This document shows positions 49,714 to 58,587 of a stretch of DNA of 64,000 bases, in pieces. A program made the position numbers and the translations under genes. The stretch's first letter is position 1. Each line of letters begins with the position of its first letter. The DNA comes from Liquidambar formosana (taxonomy: Eukaryota > Streptophyta > Magnoliopsida > Saxifragales > Altingiaceae): the NCBI GenBank assembly GCA_039720395.1, contig CM077826.1, positions 20,399,053-20,463,052 of the forward strand, in the 5' to 3' direction. The notes under the pieces were generated by a model that was not told where the DNA came from, made no database searches, and was given only the letters and a program-made list of their open reading frames with translations.

Positions 49714-50418
49714 TAGATAGATAGATAGATAGATATTCACTCACTTGGGGCCAGTTTGGGTGTCCAATTTGAAAGTCAACAATTCAAGAAATGTTACATA
49801 GTGCTGAAGGCATAAATCCATCACCTTGAATTAGAATATTTAAAAAAGTTAGAGTCATCACTATCGCTGATGTTGTAGAATCAATTCTTAGAAATGCCAC
49901 AATTTTGATTTTGTTAAATTTTTTAATTCAAGGTGATGGATTTATGCCTTCAACACAATGTCTTAATATTGAGCAAGGCTATAATCATTAACCTGTCTAC
50001 AAAATTAAGCCCATAATTCTCACTCACGCACGGACACACCAAATCTCCCACGCCCTCACTTACACTCATTCATTAGTAATCGCCTTAAGTTTGAGTAAAG
50101 TTACTTTCATGAACCCGTGTACAAAAAATTTCAATATCCTCCGTTTGGTTTCTGAGAAAACTAGAGCGAAAAAAAAAGGTAAATTACTCCCATCAGCAAC
50201 GCCAAAATTGTAATTTTCACTCAAGTGAAAGGGTTTTCTTCTTCTTCTTTTTTTCTAGCATTTCTAAGCAACCAAACAGAGCATTAACAATATATACATA
50301 TACATATTGGAGTAGAGGGAAGAGGAGAAGAGAGTGGAGCTTGAACCTGCTGAGTCGGAGAGCGAGCTGAGTCAACAAACGATTCGATGTGCTGAATCAA
50401 TTGAGTCGGCTCCGCCAT
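16748..50418 (-). CDS. MMS19: MMS19 homolog, HEAT-repeat scaffold of the cytosolic Fe-S cluster targeting complex; 20 exons, four frame breaks
   Basis: Exons (minus, 5' to 3'): 50347-50418, 49317-49379, 49166-49220, 42384-42481, 40707-40865, 40500-40558, 39469-39657, 37738-37791, 33907-33993, 33011-33733, 31614-31994, 31198-31271, 28998-29103, 27888-28795, 24870-24945, 24641-24752, 18047-18123, 17287-17367, 16896-16975, 16748-16781. All introns are GT-AG and all phases match except where noted. The protein starts MAEPTQLIQHIESFVDSAR and ends QAWASIASRSLHF, as in other plant MMS19 proteins as I recall them. Counting each break as one base, it would be about 1161 residues, near the family size. 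MMS19, with CIA2-type and CIAO1 partners, hands [4Fe-4S] clusters to DNA polymerases, XPD and other DNA-repair enzymes. Frame breaks: about 40543 (minus 1), about 33193 (plus 1), about 33126 (plus 1 or minus 2) and 31806 (plus 1). Introns 3 (6.7 kb) and 16 (6.5 kb) are transposon-filled. Either a decaying copy or consensus indel errors would explain the breaks. Confidence 0.93.
17015..17092. repeat. Compound (GT)n(TA)n(GA)n microsatellite
   Basis: Three dinucleotide tracts lie head to tail in MMS19 intron 18, totalling almost 80 bp. Confidence 0.95.
18285..19270 (+). mobile_element. Decayed LINE reverse transcriptase (family A), 5'-truncated
   Basis: The plus-strand translation shows pieces of a non-LTR reverse transcriptase: MVFIDLKK, then IGLHQGLAL, then a degraded catalytic box (WFLADDIVLVD, family form FADDIVLVD). 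After the RT come IAIKLKGKFYK, MRNECIYEKVG and MWLEVVRKDM. Several stops and shifts are present. The element sits antisense in MMS19 intron 16. It is interrupted at about 19270 by a second LINE; its own tail appears to resume at about 20482-20545 (TTGATATAATTGAATAGCAT). Confidence 0.85.
19271..20475 (+). mobile_element. LINE 3' end with zf-RVT domain (family B), nested in family A
   Basis: The translation gives a segment with GFGIKSVHNMNLALLGKWIWRF, then a zinc-binding RVT domain: PFKVVFFAWL, TIDNLVRLRWELPNRCIMCKK and ESVDHLFIH. The terminal region WRMVPHALLWCIWRE follows. TGA stops at 19688-19690 and 20024-20026 interrupt it. The 3' UTR ends ACCTTATC followed by nine A's, the poly(A) tail. 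It lies exactly where the family A element is broken, so it inserted into it. Confidence 0.82.
20482..20545 (+). mobile_element. Displaced 3' tail of the family A LINE
   Basis: The text (acagaagatatgaccc, then ttgatataattgaatagcat) parallels the 3' end of the related fragment at 22240-22280 (ccttgatagaactgaatggc). This supports one family A copy split by the family B insertion. Confidence 0.6.
20943..21290 (-). mobile_element. LINE 3' end (family B), minus strand
   Basis: On the minus strand the text MAPHAIFWCIWRERN and RTFEGIEKS resembles the C terminus of the family B element at 19271-20475. A 3' UTR follows and ends in an A tail, seen as a run of T at 20947-20962. The copy is truncated to the last few hundred bases and carries a stop within the conserved motif. 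Confidence 0.7.
22018..22335 (+). mobile_element. LINE family A 3' fragment
   Basis: The plus-strand translation gives RNECICEKVG, MEEKMRENHLRWFGDV and, after several stops, the non-coding tail (tagccaaccccatgtagttg). It shares these motifs with 18285-19270 and, in opposite orientation, with 54295-56970. Confidence 0.78.
22367..23065. mobile_element. hAT element with GGCCGGCC-type ends
   Basis: The 699-bp element starts TAGGGCCGGCCCTAAA and ends AAGGCCGGCCCTG (reverse complement CAGGGCCGGCCTT). A perfect 8-bp duplication, CCATAGGA, flanks it at 22359-22366 and 23066-23073. The interior holds GGGGCC-rich blocks near both ends and polypyrimidine tracts, with no transposase. It lies in MMS19 intron 16, next to the LINE A fragment. 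Confidence 0.9.
23502..24348. mobile_element. hAT MITE (CAATGTTTT family), copy 1
   Basis: The 847-bp element has left end CAAAATTTTAAAAG and right end (reverse complement) CAATGTTTTCAGAAG. It is flanked by a perfect 8-bp duplication, GTTCCCAC, at 23494-23501 and 24349-24356. Subterminal GCCTCG/GCCTTG-rich blocks are shared with 34841-35880. It lies in MMS19 intron 16. Confidence 0.88.
24946..27887 (-). other. MMS19 intron 14, no further genes
   Basis: This 2.9-kb AT-rich intron contains short (TA)n and (GT)n tracts and an AT-simple block near 26905-26980. A T-rich segment near 26620-26740 resembles a LINE 3' UTR. No coding segment was recognised. Confidence 0.5.
27888..28795 (-). CDS. MMS19: MMS19 exon 14, largest intact exon
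   Basis: This 908-nt exon runs from acceptor TCTCAG into GAGCTTCTTGATG and ends AGAAG at donor GTACAT. It encodes about 302 helical, leucine-rich residues of the C-terminal HEAT region (for example ALRPRTHIPNV and HAIVGLAWVGKGLLMRGHE). There is no stop or shift, in contrast to exons 10 and 11. Confidence 0.92.
30060..30256 (+). mobile_element. Possible LINE 3' tail
   Basis: A short segment ends GCCTATC followed by about 17 A's, the same style of end (TATC then poly A) as the family B LINE at 20475. No coding domain remains, so the assignment rests on the tail only. Confidence 0.35.
31614..31994 (-). CDS. MMS19: MMS19 exon 11, with one extra base
   Basis: The exon is 381 nt, while the flanking phases require 380. 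Translation runs to FIDKFHES and then meets TGA at 31804-31806. Skipping the T at 31806 restores EKALSYMSIVVEKIV, the family-like continuation, through to NLCDVH at donor GTATGT. Confidence 0.88.
33011..33733 (-). CDS. MMS19: MMS19 exon 10, with two frame changes near its 3' end
   Basis: The exon is 723 nt, but the splice phases at both ends need a length of one modulo three. The first 540 nt read cleanly (VDSLKYLSNCTLKYG to GALYLSIEV). An extra C at about 33193-33194 moves the good frame to VAGCRDMIAGIEEPTSKS. A second change at about 33125-33128 moves it to ETWCSMLHNFSSSLIKAF, ending DADIYSG at donor GTAAAT. Confidence 0.87.
35137..35548 (+). mobile_element. Solo LTR
   Basis: This 412-bp unit begins TGGTGCGGACAC and ends CTACATCA (TG...CA), flanked by the 5-bp duplication ATTAT at 35132-35136 and 35549-35553. 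A TATA-like CTATTTAAGG sits near 35352, where an LTR promoter would be. No internal retrotransposon domain is present, which implies LTR-LTR recombination. Plus orientation is inferred from the TATA position. Confidence 0.75.
35730..35762. repeat. (CT)n microsatellite
   Basis: About 33 bp of uninterrupted CT repeats lie inside the hAT element at 34841-35880. Confidence 0.95.
36040..37330. other. GC-richer unknown insert in MMS19 intron 8
   Basis: Base composition is noticeably less AT-rich than the surrounding intron, and the text has many CCTCAAG/CTTGAGG-like words. Open frames are short and unrecognised. It is probably a decayed repeat, but I could not define ends or a target duplication. 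Confidence 0.35.
38597..38812 (+). mobile_element. tRNA-derived SINE (Au-like)
   Basis: This 216-bp element has an A-box-like TAGCCCAGTTAGTAAGGGC (from 38610) and a B box GGTTCGATTCC (about 38666). A tRNA-unrelated body follows and ends GGTTCCCCCGTTAT plus an A-rich tail. Flanks AAAGAGTCTAAATATA (38581-38596) and AAAGTGTCTAAAATATA (38813-38829) are an imperfect target duplication typical of LINE-mobilised SINEs. It resembles the plant Au SINE family. It lies in MMS19 intron 7 and the internal promoter points to the plus strand. Confidence 0.82.
40500..40558 (-). CDS. MMS19: MMS19 exon 6, with one missing base
   Basis: The exon is 59 nt, while exons 5 and 7 both demand phase 0 (60 nt). It reads LCFEL, then would hit TAA. 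Allowing one lost base between 40543 and 40544 gives LECLLNRYPNAVAAL up to donor GTAATT, the expected family text. Confidence 0.88.
41227..42080. mobile_element. hAT-like element with GGTTCGGTT-rich ends
   Basis: The left end (CAAGGGTGCAAGTCGGTTCGG) and the reverse complement of the right end (TAGAGGTGCAATTGGGGCC) share the AGGGTGCAA/AGAGGTGCAA start. Subterminal repeats of GGTTCGGTT and AACCAAACC type occur in opposite orientation at the two ends. I could not assign a clean 8-bp duplication. It lies in MMS19 intron 4 and contains (TA)n tracts. Confidence 0.55.
43520..44283. repeat. Unknown repeat, first copy (carries the TRIM)
   Basis: The block with CACCATGCCAAGAC, ATGTGACATCTTGACTACCC, TACTTTTAGGGTTCCCTA and GTGTATACCAATT recurs in the same order at 44284-44660. 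This copy is interrupted by the TRIM. The identity of the repeat is unknown; both copies lie in MMS19 intron 3. Confidence 0.8.
43905..44234 (-). mobile_element. TRIM (terminal-repeat retrotransposon in miniature)
   Basis: Two LTRs of 112 bp (43905-44016) and 113 bp (44122-44234) read TGTTRRAAATATACC...TTA(G/A)CA on the minus strand. The downstream side of the 5' LTR carries a primer-binding site TGGTATCAGAGC (44110-44121), complementary to initiator Met tRNA. A polypurine tract (AAGGGGGAG, 44017-44025) precedes the 3' LTR. The 5-bp duplication GAGAT flanks the unit (43900-43904 and 44235-44239). The internal region is under 100 bp and codes for nothing. The neighbouring repeat copy has the uninterrupted site GAGATACCTCAACCG near 44621. 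Confidence 0.92.
44284..44660. repeat. Unknown repeat, second copy (empty site for the TRIM)
   Basis: This is a direct duplicate of 43520-44283 without the TRIM. Divergence between the copies is moderate, so the duplication is not recent. Confidence 0.78.
45107..45252. repeat. Degenerate GTGTCC/CACGTGTC array
   Basis: Words such as CGTGTCC, ACACGTGT, CATGTCC and GTGTCGCACA recur about every 10-20 bp on both strands. This may be the subterminal region of a decayed transposon. The CACGTG core also matches G-boxes, but nothing ties it to a promoter here. Confidence 0.4.
46086..47030 (-). mobile_element. LINE 3' end with zf-RVT domain (family B type)
   Basis: On the minus strand a zinc-binding RVT segment is readable (LWCVLCKRE, ESVDHLFLHCEILMELW, and later WIERNSRIFRDKSEDRESLW). 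A 3' UTR and an A tail follow (T run at 46087-46109). It is 5'-truncated and lies in MMS19 intron 3, in the same orientation as the gene. Confidence 0.78.
47055..47870 (-). mobile_element. LINE family A reverse transcriptase fragment
   Basis: On the minus strand the text GKIVGLERVPMKSWKFL and VVWLTKLLKNIVKTKRMSDEWRKSTLVPLYESKGDIQSY corresponds to the N-terminal half of a LINE RT. The sequence up to about 47870 parallels 56080-56310 of the family A copy. It stops abruptly at about 47078, next to the family B tail. Confidence 0.75.
49683..49735. repeat. (TA)n(GATA)n compound microsatellite
   Basis: About 28 bp of TA repeats are followed by six GATA-type units in MMS19 intron 1. Confidence 0.95.
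49746..49963. mobile_element. Eroded copy of the GTTTGGTTGTCC MITE
   Basis: It shares GTCCAATTTGAAAGTCAACA, CAACAATTCAAGAAATGTTAC and a mirrored GGTGATGGATTTATGCCTTC block with 7571-7868. The right terminal repeat is missing. Confidence 0.65.
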
Positions 50419-50560
50419 TGATGCCTCGGAGAGAGAATGAACAGCGAGGGTTTTGGGGTTTCAAGCGAATGAGACTGAGTGCGTCTTATTAAAGCCGAGA
50501 GAGCCCGCGAATGGAAGGGGTTATTTGTGTCTCGACCCCGTTTAGTTCATTTATTTGCCA
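50419..50560 (-). promoter_or_regulatory. MMS19 5' UTR and proximal promoter
   Basis: The ATG at 50416-50418 (minus) is the first in good context and starts the family-typical MAEPTQLI. Upstream sequence is locally GC-richer than the flanks. It includes a weak TATA-like TTTAATAAG near 50490. The transcription start cannot be fixed from sequence. Confidence 0.45.
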
Positions 50561-52341
50561 AATGCCCACTGACTTTAACGGGAAAAGCAATTTGATGTGT
50601 TTGGAATGGAAGGATTTAGATGGAATGAAAAGGTTTTTGAATTCTAGTGTTTGGGATGGAAAGATTTATTACGAGAAATGAACTAAAAGGGATTTGATGA
50701 GATTTTGATACATTATTGAAATTCAACCTAAAGTGGTGGAATTACTAGGGAATTGGATTTATTAAAAGACGTAGCTATTAACACTGTGTTTTTGGCTTTA
50801 CACACACTTGCTTTGTACATACAGTCATTAACCTTTAAATTTTTAAAGTAAAGGTGGAATTTCTTCATTTTAAATTCGCTCCATCGAAACAGAACAAAGA
50901 AAAATTAATTTCATTTCCGTTCCCTTCTTTTCTATTAAATGAATTCATTTCCTTTATTTATTGGTTGCCAAACTAAGTTAATGTAATAAGAACACCCTCA
51001 AACTGGAAAGGAAAAAATTGCAGTTGCTCAGGCGGCATTAGACTATATTATTGGCCACTTATTGGCTTTGGAAGCTTATATCCCTTTTAGTGAAATTTTG
51101 GGTTTATTTTTTGTAAAATCAAATAGGGAATATATATTTATATTTTTCACTTCTGATAGGCATATCAGCATATGTGGTTACGTCATGGAACACAAACTTG
51201 GTTTGACATTAACAAACTCAATAATAAAATTGAGCCTGGCTTGTGTTTCTTATGAATGAACATTTTATTGAAACCCAATCCCGAGCAAAATCCAAATAGT
51301 TTTTATGGTCTTACAACCCAATCATGTCCCAAGAAAAGAGAGTAAAAAAAGGGCAAGTGGGCAGTGTCAACTGAGTTGAAGACCAGGACCTTGAAGCTTT
51401 ATCAAATTATTAATAACAATCATTCTTAATTTTTATAATGAGACAAAATTTAAACCTATAATCAAATATTTATGATGAACAAACACATTTTTATAAGGTT
51501 ATAATTTTTTAATAAAGGTTCAGTTAAAGGGAGGACGAATAAAAAAGACATCTAAAAATAAAAATTTTAAAAATATTGATCTGGAGGTGTCTTTAAAAAA
51601 TATAGGGAAATTTAAAAATAGTTCTAAAGGAATGGTAGGATTTATTTAGAAAACGACCCACCCATGCACCCTCCAACCACCCAGAAAACAAGGAGGCTTC
51701 CATGCACAGTAGCTGGAGGGTACTAAGGAAGTTAATCACAAAAAGCCATCAAAGAATGATAAATTATTTTTAAAAACGAAAAAACTAAACTGATGGATTT
51801 TGCAATTGTACAGTTGTACATTGTTCTAGCAACAACATTAATAGTTTATTACCTACACTACTAGAAATGCTCCTTCTCATGGAGAAGAAAAATAGAATAG
51901 CCAAAGAAAAGGGCATTCAAATTTCAATTTACAATATAAACCAACTTGTAAATTGTAACTAGAAATCAGAAAAAAAAAATACACACCTCACAACTAGCAA
52001 GCCAATCTTCATCAAGAAAAAATGTCACTGACTATTTCCTTTCTTCAATAGCAAACTGAAAAAACAAGCTAATCTTGCCAATGAGGACATAAATGATAAA
52101 ATAAACTGATTAAAAAGACATGAATGTGGAAAAAATAAATGACAAATCATATACAGTGAATAATGCAAGTCTGTCACAAAGATATGTATTTTTTTTGCCA
52201 AGCAGTCAGGAAAATACAAGCATTTTAGGTGGTATTGGTATAATATAAATACAAAGAGTCACCCACTAAGCCACTTAACACTTCCCATACATACACCACC
52301 ACTCACAAATCAAAATTTTTGAACATTAAAAGCAATATTTA
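50561..52341. other. Intergenic between MMS19 and the 52-58 kb gene
   Basis: This AT-rich DNA has short unrecognised frames only. The segment 50595-50720 (GGAATGGAAGGATTTAGATGG) looks like one arm of a MITE. The left part of the interval is MMS19 upstream DNA and the right part is the 3' flank of the next gene. Confidence 0.5.
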
Positions 52342-55300
52342 TCATCCCAAACCCTCAGCAACTGAACTTGTCTCATCACAAGAAACCTCATCAAGTCTAG
52401 CCAGAAATCCTTTCTGAGTAGTCTCTCGAATGACAGAGGCATCAAAATGAACCTCATTAGTAGATGCTGCTTCGAACTTTGTCCACAACTCCTTCTTCAA
52501 TGTAGTCTCACCAGGACGCTTGCCTCTACAGATTGTGCTTTCAGGCTCCTTCCACATGGGAGTGCTTTCCATTAGTGCTAAGCAGCTACCAAGAAGTTCT
52601 GTACAAAACAATAATAATAACAAAATTTTCAGTTAATCATATTAAATAATGCTTAGGACAGGGAAAACTAAAATAAAATATATTGATTACAAGATTCCTT
52701 ACTTGAATGACAGCCACCTTGAATGTTGTTATCTTTCACTGAGGATAAGTTTGTTTGCTGATTGAAGACAGCAGCAGTTATTGGCAACCGATAAGAAGTG
52801 AATGCATTGTTAATTAATTTTTCTTCAGGTGGCTCCATTAAAACACAACTTTTAGGAGGTGACATAAACCAATCTAATGATGGTTCTACGTCTTTCCTTC
52901 CAATTCCAAATTTATGAGTTGGTTGTATCCCTAAAAGCTCCGGATACTTCAAGGTCAGATCTTCAGAAACTTCAGTGCTGGAGGGTTCAGATATTTGTGA
53001 GCCACTATAATTTTGAGATCCAACAGGATATGGGGTTCCCTTGTGAACCCTGTCATCATCTTGGAAAAAGGACTCAGAAATAGGCTCAAGCAATACACAA
53101 GACTTAGGAGGCGACATTTTTACACATGGAGTCATCACAAGCATAGAGCGGTCTCTCTTTGAAAAATTTGATGGAGAAACAAACCCACACTCTAGAGTAT
53201 TTCTCATTTCGGTAGCAACAGAATCTGAAAGTTTACTTGGACTTGGCTTTATTGCTACACCATCAAGAAGATCATCATTTGTGTCTCGAGAGATAGAAAA
53301 AAGTGATGGCAGCCCAACAATGGTATTAGAAGTGATCCTTCCAAGAACTGATTTAGATGTGTCCTCTTGTTTAGATGACAATGCTTTTGATCTAGGTAGA
53401 GGTGTAAGCAGAAACAGCTGTCTACCCCTTTCAACAGTACAGTCAGCACGCCAAGAAACAAGGGGAGAAGGAGAGACTAGTGAGTCCAAGTTAGTGGGGT
53501 CTGGACTTTTAACAACATTACTTTCATCTTCGGTTACAGCAGGAACAATTTCACTAGCCAAAGACCGTCCCAACTGATCCTCAGACTCCATGGAAGGACT
53601 GGAGAGTGCCTGCTGGAATCTGGGAACCCATGGCTGCATTTATGGAACATGATTCCTTCAGTTGTCACATAAAAATACAAGTGAGATATACCAAAAGAAT
53701 AAACTAGAGGATTGACCTTTAAAGAGGAAAGAATTTCAGACAGAACATGCATGAAAGATTCTAATTCTTTTCTCCCCTGTTTGCTCGTGGCTTTAACTTT
53801 GAATGCTTGCACAACAAGTTCATCAATCTGCAACTCAATAAATTATTTCATGCATGGTTTAGCTACAAATTGAGGGTTACAAACTTACAAAGTAAACTTA
53901 CTCAAGTGGACATAGAAAAATACTAAAACCCCAACTAAAAACATAAGAATAAAAAAAGAGCCTCAAGTACAGAAAACAAATGAATAACAATATGACACTA
54001 ATAAGTCATTCATATAGCTAATGGGTGTCCAAGAACACACACGTTCATCACATCCACTGATGCAACTCAGTGCAATAGAGTAGTAGAATATTGCATTTAA
54101 ATTAGTTTCTCTTGCAGACCAATTTTGGCACTTTAACAGAAAAGGGAATATCTAATCTAAGGCGCAAGTAATGAATTGCAACAGCAATAGAAACCAGTAA
54201 GTAGCAATTATCATACATAAAAGGTGCAGAAGATAACCCTCACTGTGATATTGATAAATCTGCTGGCACAATAAGATTAATCATAACATATATGAACTAG
54301 CTAACCTTATTTCCAACCACATGGGGTCAACTACATGAACCTTTTTACAATATTCGGTTCTATCAACAGTCATATAAGCTATTAAATCCTTAGCACACAT
54401 AGGCCTTCCTCTTGTTCTTTTGAAGCCTTCAACATGAACTAAGTTAATCTTCCAGACAGGTGCATTTAGAGGTCTTTGTTGCACATACCATACCACCTTA
54501 GGCGATTTTTTCTCGTCTTCTCCTCAATTGGCACTACTGCTACTTTCTCACGAACACATTCACTTCTTATTCTATAGTTCCGAGTATTATAACATATCCA
54601 TCTTGACATCTTCATCTCCGCTTCACTCATTATCCTTTTTTTTTTCTTTTTTTTTTTTTTTTGATCAGCAACCTCTTCACTCATTATCTACACACGTTGC
54701 TTCCCAATGCTCAACATTTCATACCATAAAGCATAACCGGTCTTATTTGTAAAATTTTCCTTTTAACTTTATAGGTATCCTGTTGTCACACAACACTCCA
54801 AATGCACATCTCCACTTCATCCATTCTGCTCTAATTCTATGGGCAACAAACTCCCCTATTTCTCCATCTTTATGGATCATTGATCCAAGATCGAAAACAA
54901 TCACTTTTAGGCATCTCTTAGCCACCAATTTGCACTCTACCCTCATTTCTATTTCTAGTTTGATTACATTTATATTTCATAGAGTCCGTTTTAGTCCTAC
55001 TTAACCTAAAAACTTCAAATTCTAAAGAGTCTATCCAAAATTCCAATGAAGAATTCACCCATACTCTAGTTTCATCAACTAATATTATATCATCCACAAA
55101 TAAAATACACCATGTGACATCTTCCTAAATATGTTTAGATCCTCCACAACCAAAGCAAAAGGACAGACTCAATGGAAAACCCTGGTGTAAATCTATAGTG
55201 ATTGGAAATTCACTTGTCTCTCCTCCTATCATTCTAACACTAGTTACAACTCCATTATACATGTCATTGATTAAACGATATACATAATAGGTACTCATTT

Positions 55301-58300
55301 CCTATCTAGGACGCACCACATTATTATATCCCTAGGGATCCTATCATTTTTTCTTTTTCTAAGTCAATAAAAACGATTAAAAGGTCTTTTTTTTTCCTTT
55401 CTCTATAATCTTCTAAGTAAGAAAATAGCTTCCATCGTTGATCTTCCTGGCATAAGACCAAACTAATACTCTGACACTGTTGTTTTAAGTCTTAATCTTC
55501 ACTCTTTCTCAAATCTTCATCATATGACTCATGAGCTTAATGCCACAGTAGTTAGTACAACTTTGAATATCACTGTTGTTCTTATGCAATGACACAAAAG
55601 TGCTTTTCCTCCATTTAACCAGCATCCCTTCAGTCTTTAATATCTTAGTTAACAACTTAGTCAGCCAAACCATACCATCATCACCCATTGACTTCCAAGC
55701 TTCAATGGGTATTCCATCCAGCCCTACAAATTTCCCAACTATCATCGTTTTAATAACTTCTTTCACTTCAATTACCTTAATTCTTCTAAAGAATAAATAA
55801 TTTCTATTCTCACTGGGATTATTAAATAGATAATTTAATATGGTTCTCCTTAAATAAGTTGTTAAAAAAACACCTCCACCTTTCCTTAATCGCATATTCT
55901 TTTACTCAAACACTTTGGTCCTCACTTTTAAAGCACTTAACATGGTTTAAATCTCTACTTTTCTTTCCCTTTGTCCTAAGAATTTTATATACACCATTCT
56001 ACCATTCCTTTGTGCCTAATATATGGTACAAATCATTATACGCAATGAGTTGCTTTATTTTTACCTAATTAATACTTTTCATAACTTTCCTCGCTCCATT
56101 CTTTATGTAGTCTTATAATATGCTCGTTTTGCCCTAACTGTTGTCTGAACCCCTATTGCCTAAACCTCCTTATTCCAGCACCAAGTTTCTTTAGATTTTT
56201 GTCCATTCCCCTTATCTTCTCCAAGACCTACTTTTGCAAATCTTCTAATGTCACCAGCCATTTCATTCCACATAGTGTTGGTATTTTCATCTAAATTTCA
56301 TATTCCTTCTTTTAATATTTTTTTAAACATTATTTGTTTTTCTCCTTTCAAGCTCCATCATGTAGTTCTTCAGCTTTTATTTTCCCCATGATCTCCCTTT
56401 CATCTCCTAACACAAACATCTAATACCACTAATCTATGTTGTTTTCTCTGGGTATTACACTAGTACACTACAATCCTTACATACTCCTCAATCCATCTTT
56501 CTAGAAAGAAAAAAAGAATCTACTTGACTAGTATTATATCCACTTTAATATGTCCTTACATTTTGAACTCTCTATTTAAAACAACTTTTAACGATAACAA
56601 GATCAAAAACCAAAACAAATTCTAAAACAATATCCCCTTCCTCATTCCTCTCTCCAAACCCATAACCCTCTCATATCCTCCACGATTCTTCTCGACATGA
56701 CCATTTAATTCTCCTCCTGTAAATATCATCTCCCTGTTAGGAATCCCTTGAAAGAATTCATCCATATCCTCCAAATTGCCTCTTAAAGGGGTGCATATGC
56801 ACTAATTACATTAGTCACTAATTATATTACTCATCTCTTCCCCTAGTAAAAGTTCTATTACTACTGTTTATCACATTTTCTCTTAATGTCTGCAACTTCC
56901 ACTTTTATATCCCAATCTACAATTATCCCTTCTCCATTCCTATGCTTATCCCTTCCTATATATTTACATTTTTCCTAGATTTTTCACCTACCCATTAGTT
57001 TCTTGTAAGTCGTAAACAATCCGTCAAGCTATGCTTATTCTTCTTCTAATCATTGTATCTACTAACCTTGGTAACAGTTGGCAATGACAAACATCATCGA
57101 TTAACATATTTAGATACATTGCCCTACTACCACTTATATAAACCATACACAACGTCATGCAACAAAAATTGAACATTTTATCCAATTTTCCACTATCAAA
57201 GATATCAATGCACCTGAGTGTTGGACACAAATTAGCACTGACATACGTACATAAAAGTCCTGCTTTTGGAGGTTACATAATGTACATTGGTGCCATGTTG
57301 GAGTCCACGTTACACAAGTCTGCAGCAGTAATATATAAGCCTCTACAGAACTCACATGTACTAGCTGCTTAGTTGTGAAATTAAGTCTTTAAGGTGAGAG
57401 TGCAAAAAACTGCAAATCAGTGTCTTAAAATTTGTCCTCATCCCAGTTATTCTTCTTCGCTTTTCAAATACAAGAAAATGCCACCGGACAGCCAGCAAAA
57501 CTTTCAAATTTCCATATTAAGACCTTTACTAAATTACCCAGGCAACTCAAAACAGATTTTGTGGGCACGACAATGCTCTCTTCGTCTATTTCAATATTAT
57601 CCGTAGCCTTATATGATTTGATTCTAAATGCCACGTCCAGTACATTTAAGCTCTATTTTTGTCAACTCATAGAGGAGGGGAGGAGTGGAAAATCACATAA
57701 AGATGGGGTTATGTGGCAAGCACAATGGCAGTAAAATAAATCACAACAATCAAACACATAGACTCCAGATTTAAGTGGTTCACTCATGTAGGTGAAACTT
57801 GTAAAATACACACACACACACAAAAAGGCATGGACTCTTTCTCTGCAACCTAATTTCAAAATCCAGACTCATTCTAATTGTCACTGAAGTAACAAAATCG
57901 AGCAATCCAAATCCAGCAGAACATTTAAATGCAGCATACAATAATTTCCCCTCTTGTCCATCACAAAAAAAATGGATCATCAACATTGATTCCGCATAAC
58001 GAAAATGAGAATATATATATATATATATATAACTACAAACACATACCTGACGAGTGAGAGTTTTTCGTTTCTGCAGTTTCAAATAAATCTAGGGTTTTTC
58101 AATTTCCGAAATGAATCTGCTCTCTCTCCCCCTATCTCTCTCTCTCTATATATATATATATACACACAAATGTATGGATGCATATATAGTACCTGATGAA
58201 TGAGAGTAGACAGATCGGACTGAACAAGCAGAAGGCGATCGAGTGCGTCATCTTCAACCCGATCTTCGGCTTCAGGCGTTTTCTTCTTCACAGGTTTCGA

Positions 58301-58372
58301 TGGTTTCCTGCCATTCGACACGTCCCTCAGTGGCTTCCTCCCTGACTTCGCTTTCCCGTCGTTCTTCCCCAT
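52342..58372 (-). CDS. Unrecognised 492-residue protein with KPLRDVSN and repeated MSPPKSCVL motifs; four exons
   Basis: Exons: 58193-58372, 53717-53827, 52703-53633 and 52342-52598, all GT-AG with matching phases. The TGA ends at 52342. Residues 13-20 are KPLRDVSN, within a basic, lysine-rich N terminus. Residues 43-105 (DALDRLLLVQSDLSTLIHQ, then IDELVVQAFKVKATSKQGRKE) look helical and are probably the conserved core. The rest is Ser/Pro-rich and likely disordered, with many SP/TP dipeptides, LFLLTPLPRSK near 170, and MSPPKSCVL at 270-278 and 354-362. The C-terminal exon ends in an acidic helix. The KPLRDVSN phrase and SP/TP density recall cell-cycle proteins, but that is inference and I assign no function. 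There is no signal peptide or membrane segment. Intron 1 (4.4 kb) holds a LINE. All coding exons are intact. Confidence 0.88.
54295..56970 (-). mobile_element. Decayed LINE family A with endonuclease and RT remnants
   Basis: Read on the minus strand, in order: an endonuclease-like segment (EDMDEFFQGIPNREMIFTGG, about 56720-56780); an RT half (VWLTKLLTKILKTEG, WRKSTFVSLHKNNSDIQSCTNY, about 55540-55720); IPIKLKGKFYK (about 54745-54780); IRSECVREKV (about 54540); and a 3' end at HVVDPMWLEIRL (about 54300). Many stops and shifts show it is dead. It lies sense-oriented in intron 1 of the KPLRDVSN gene. Ends are approximate. Confidence 0.82.
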
Positions 58373-58560
58373 CTCTCTGTCTCTCTCTAGTCTCTACAAC
58401 CCTCTCTCTCTCAAACACACCATCTTCTCTCTCTAGAACTCGTTCTGTATTTGAAATTTCTCCTCAGGCTCTCCTCAAGGCGGGCTATTTTTTTATTTGT
58501 TGAAAAATGTAATATTAGACAACAAAGATATCTGAGTCGTGTAGACTCGACTCGGCCGAG
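58373..58560 (-). promoter_or_regulatory. 5' UTR/promoter of the KPLRDVSN gene
   Basis: A purine-rich (GA)n leader, seen as CTCTCT on the plus strand at 58371-58435, directly precedes the ATG. This is common in plant 5' UTRs. No convincing TATA box was found. Confidence 0.4.
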
Positions 58561-58587
58561 TTTACCTGGCTAAATCGTTGGACTTCT

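Noticed and set aside
52342..58372. Assignment of the KPLRDVSN gene as Borealin or another named mitotic factor
   Set aside because: Only short motif resemblance and composition support it; no domain could be recognised by reading alone.
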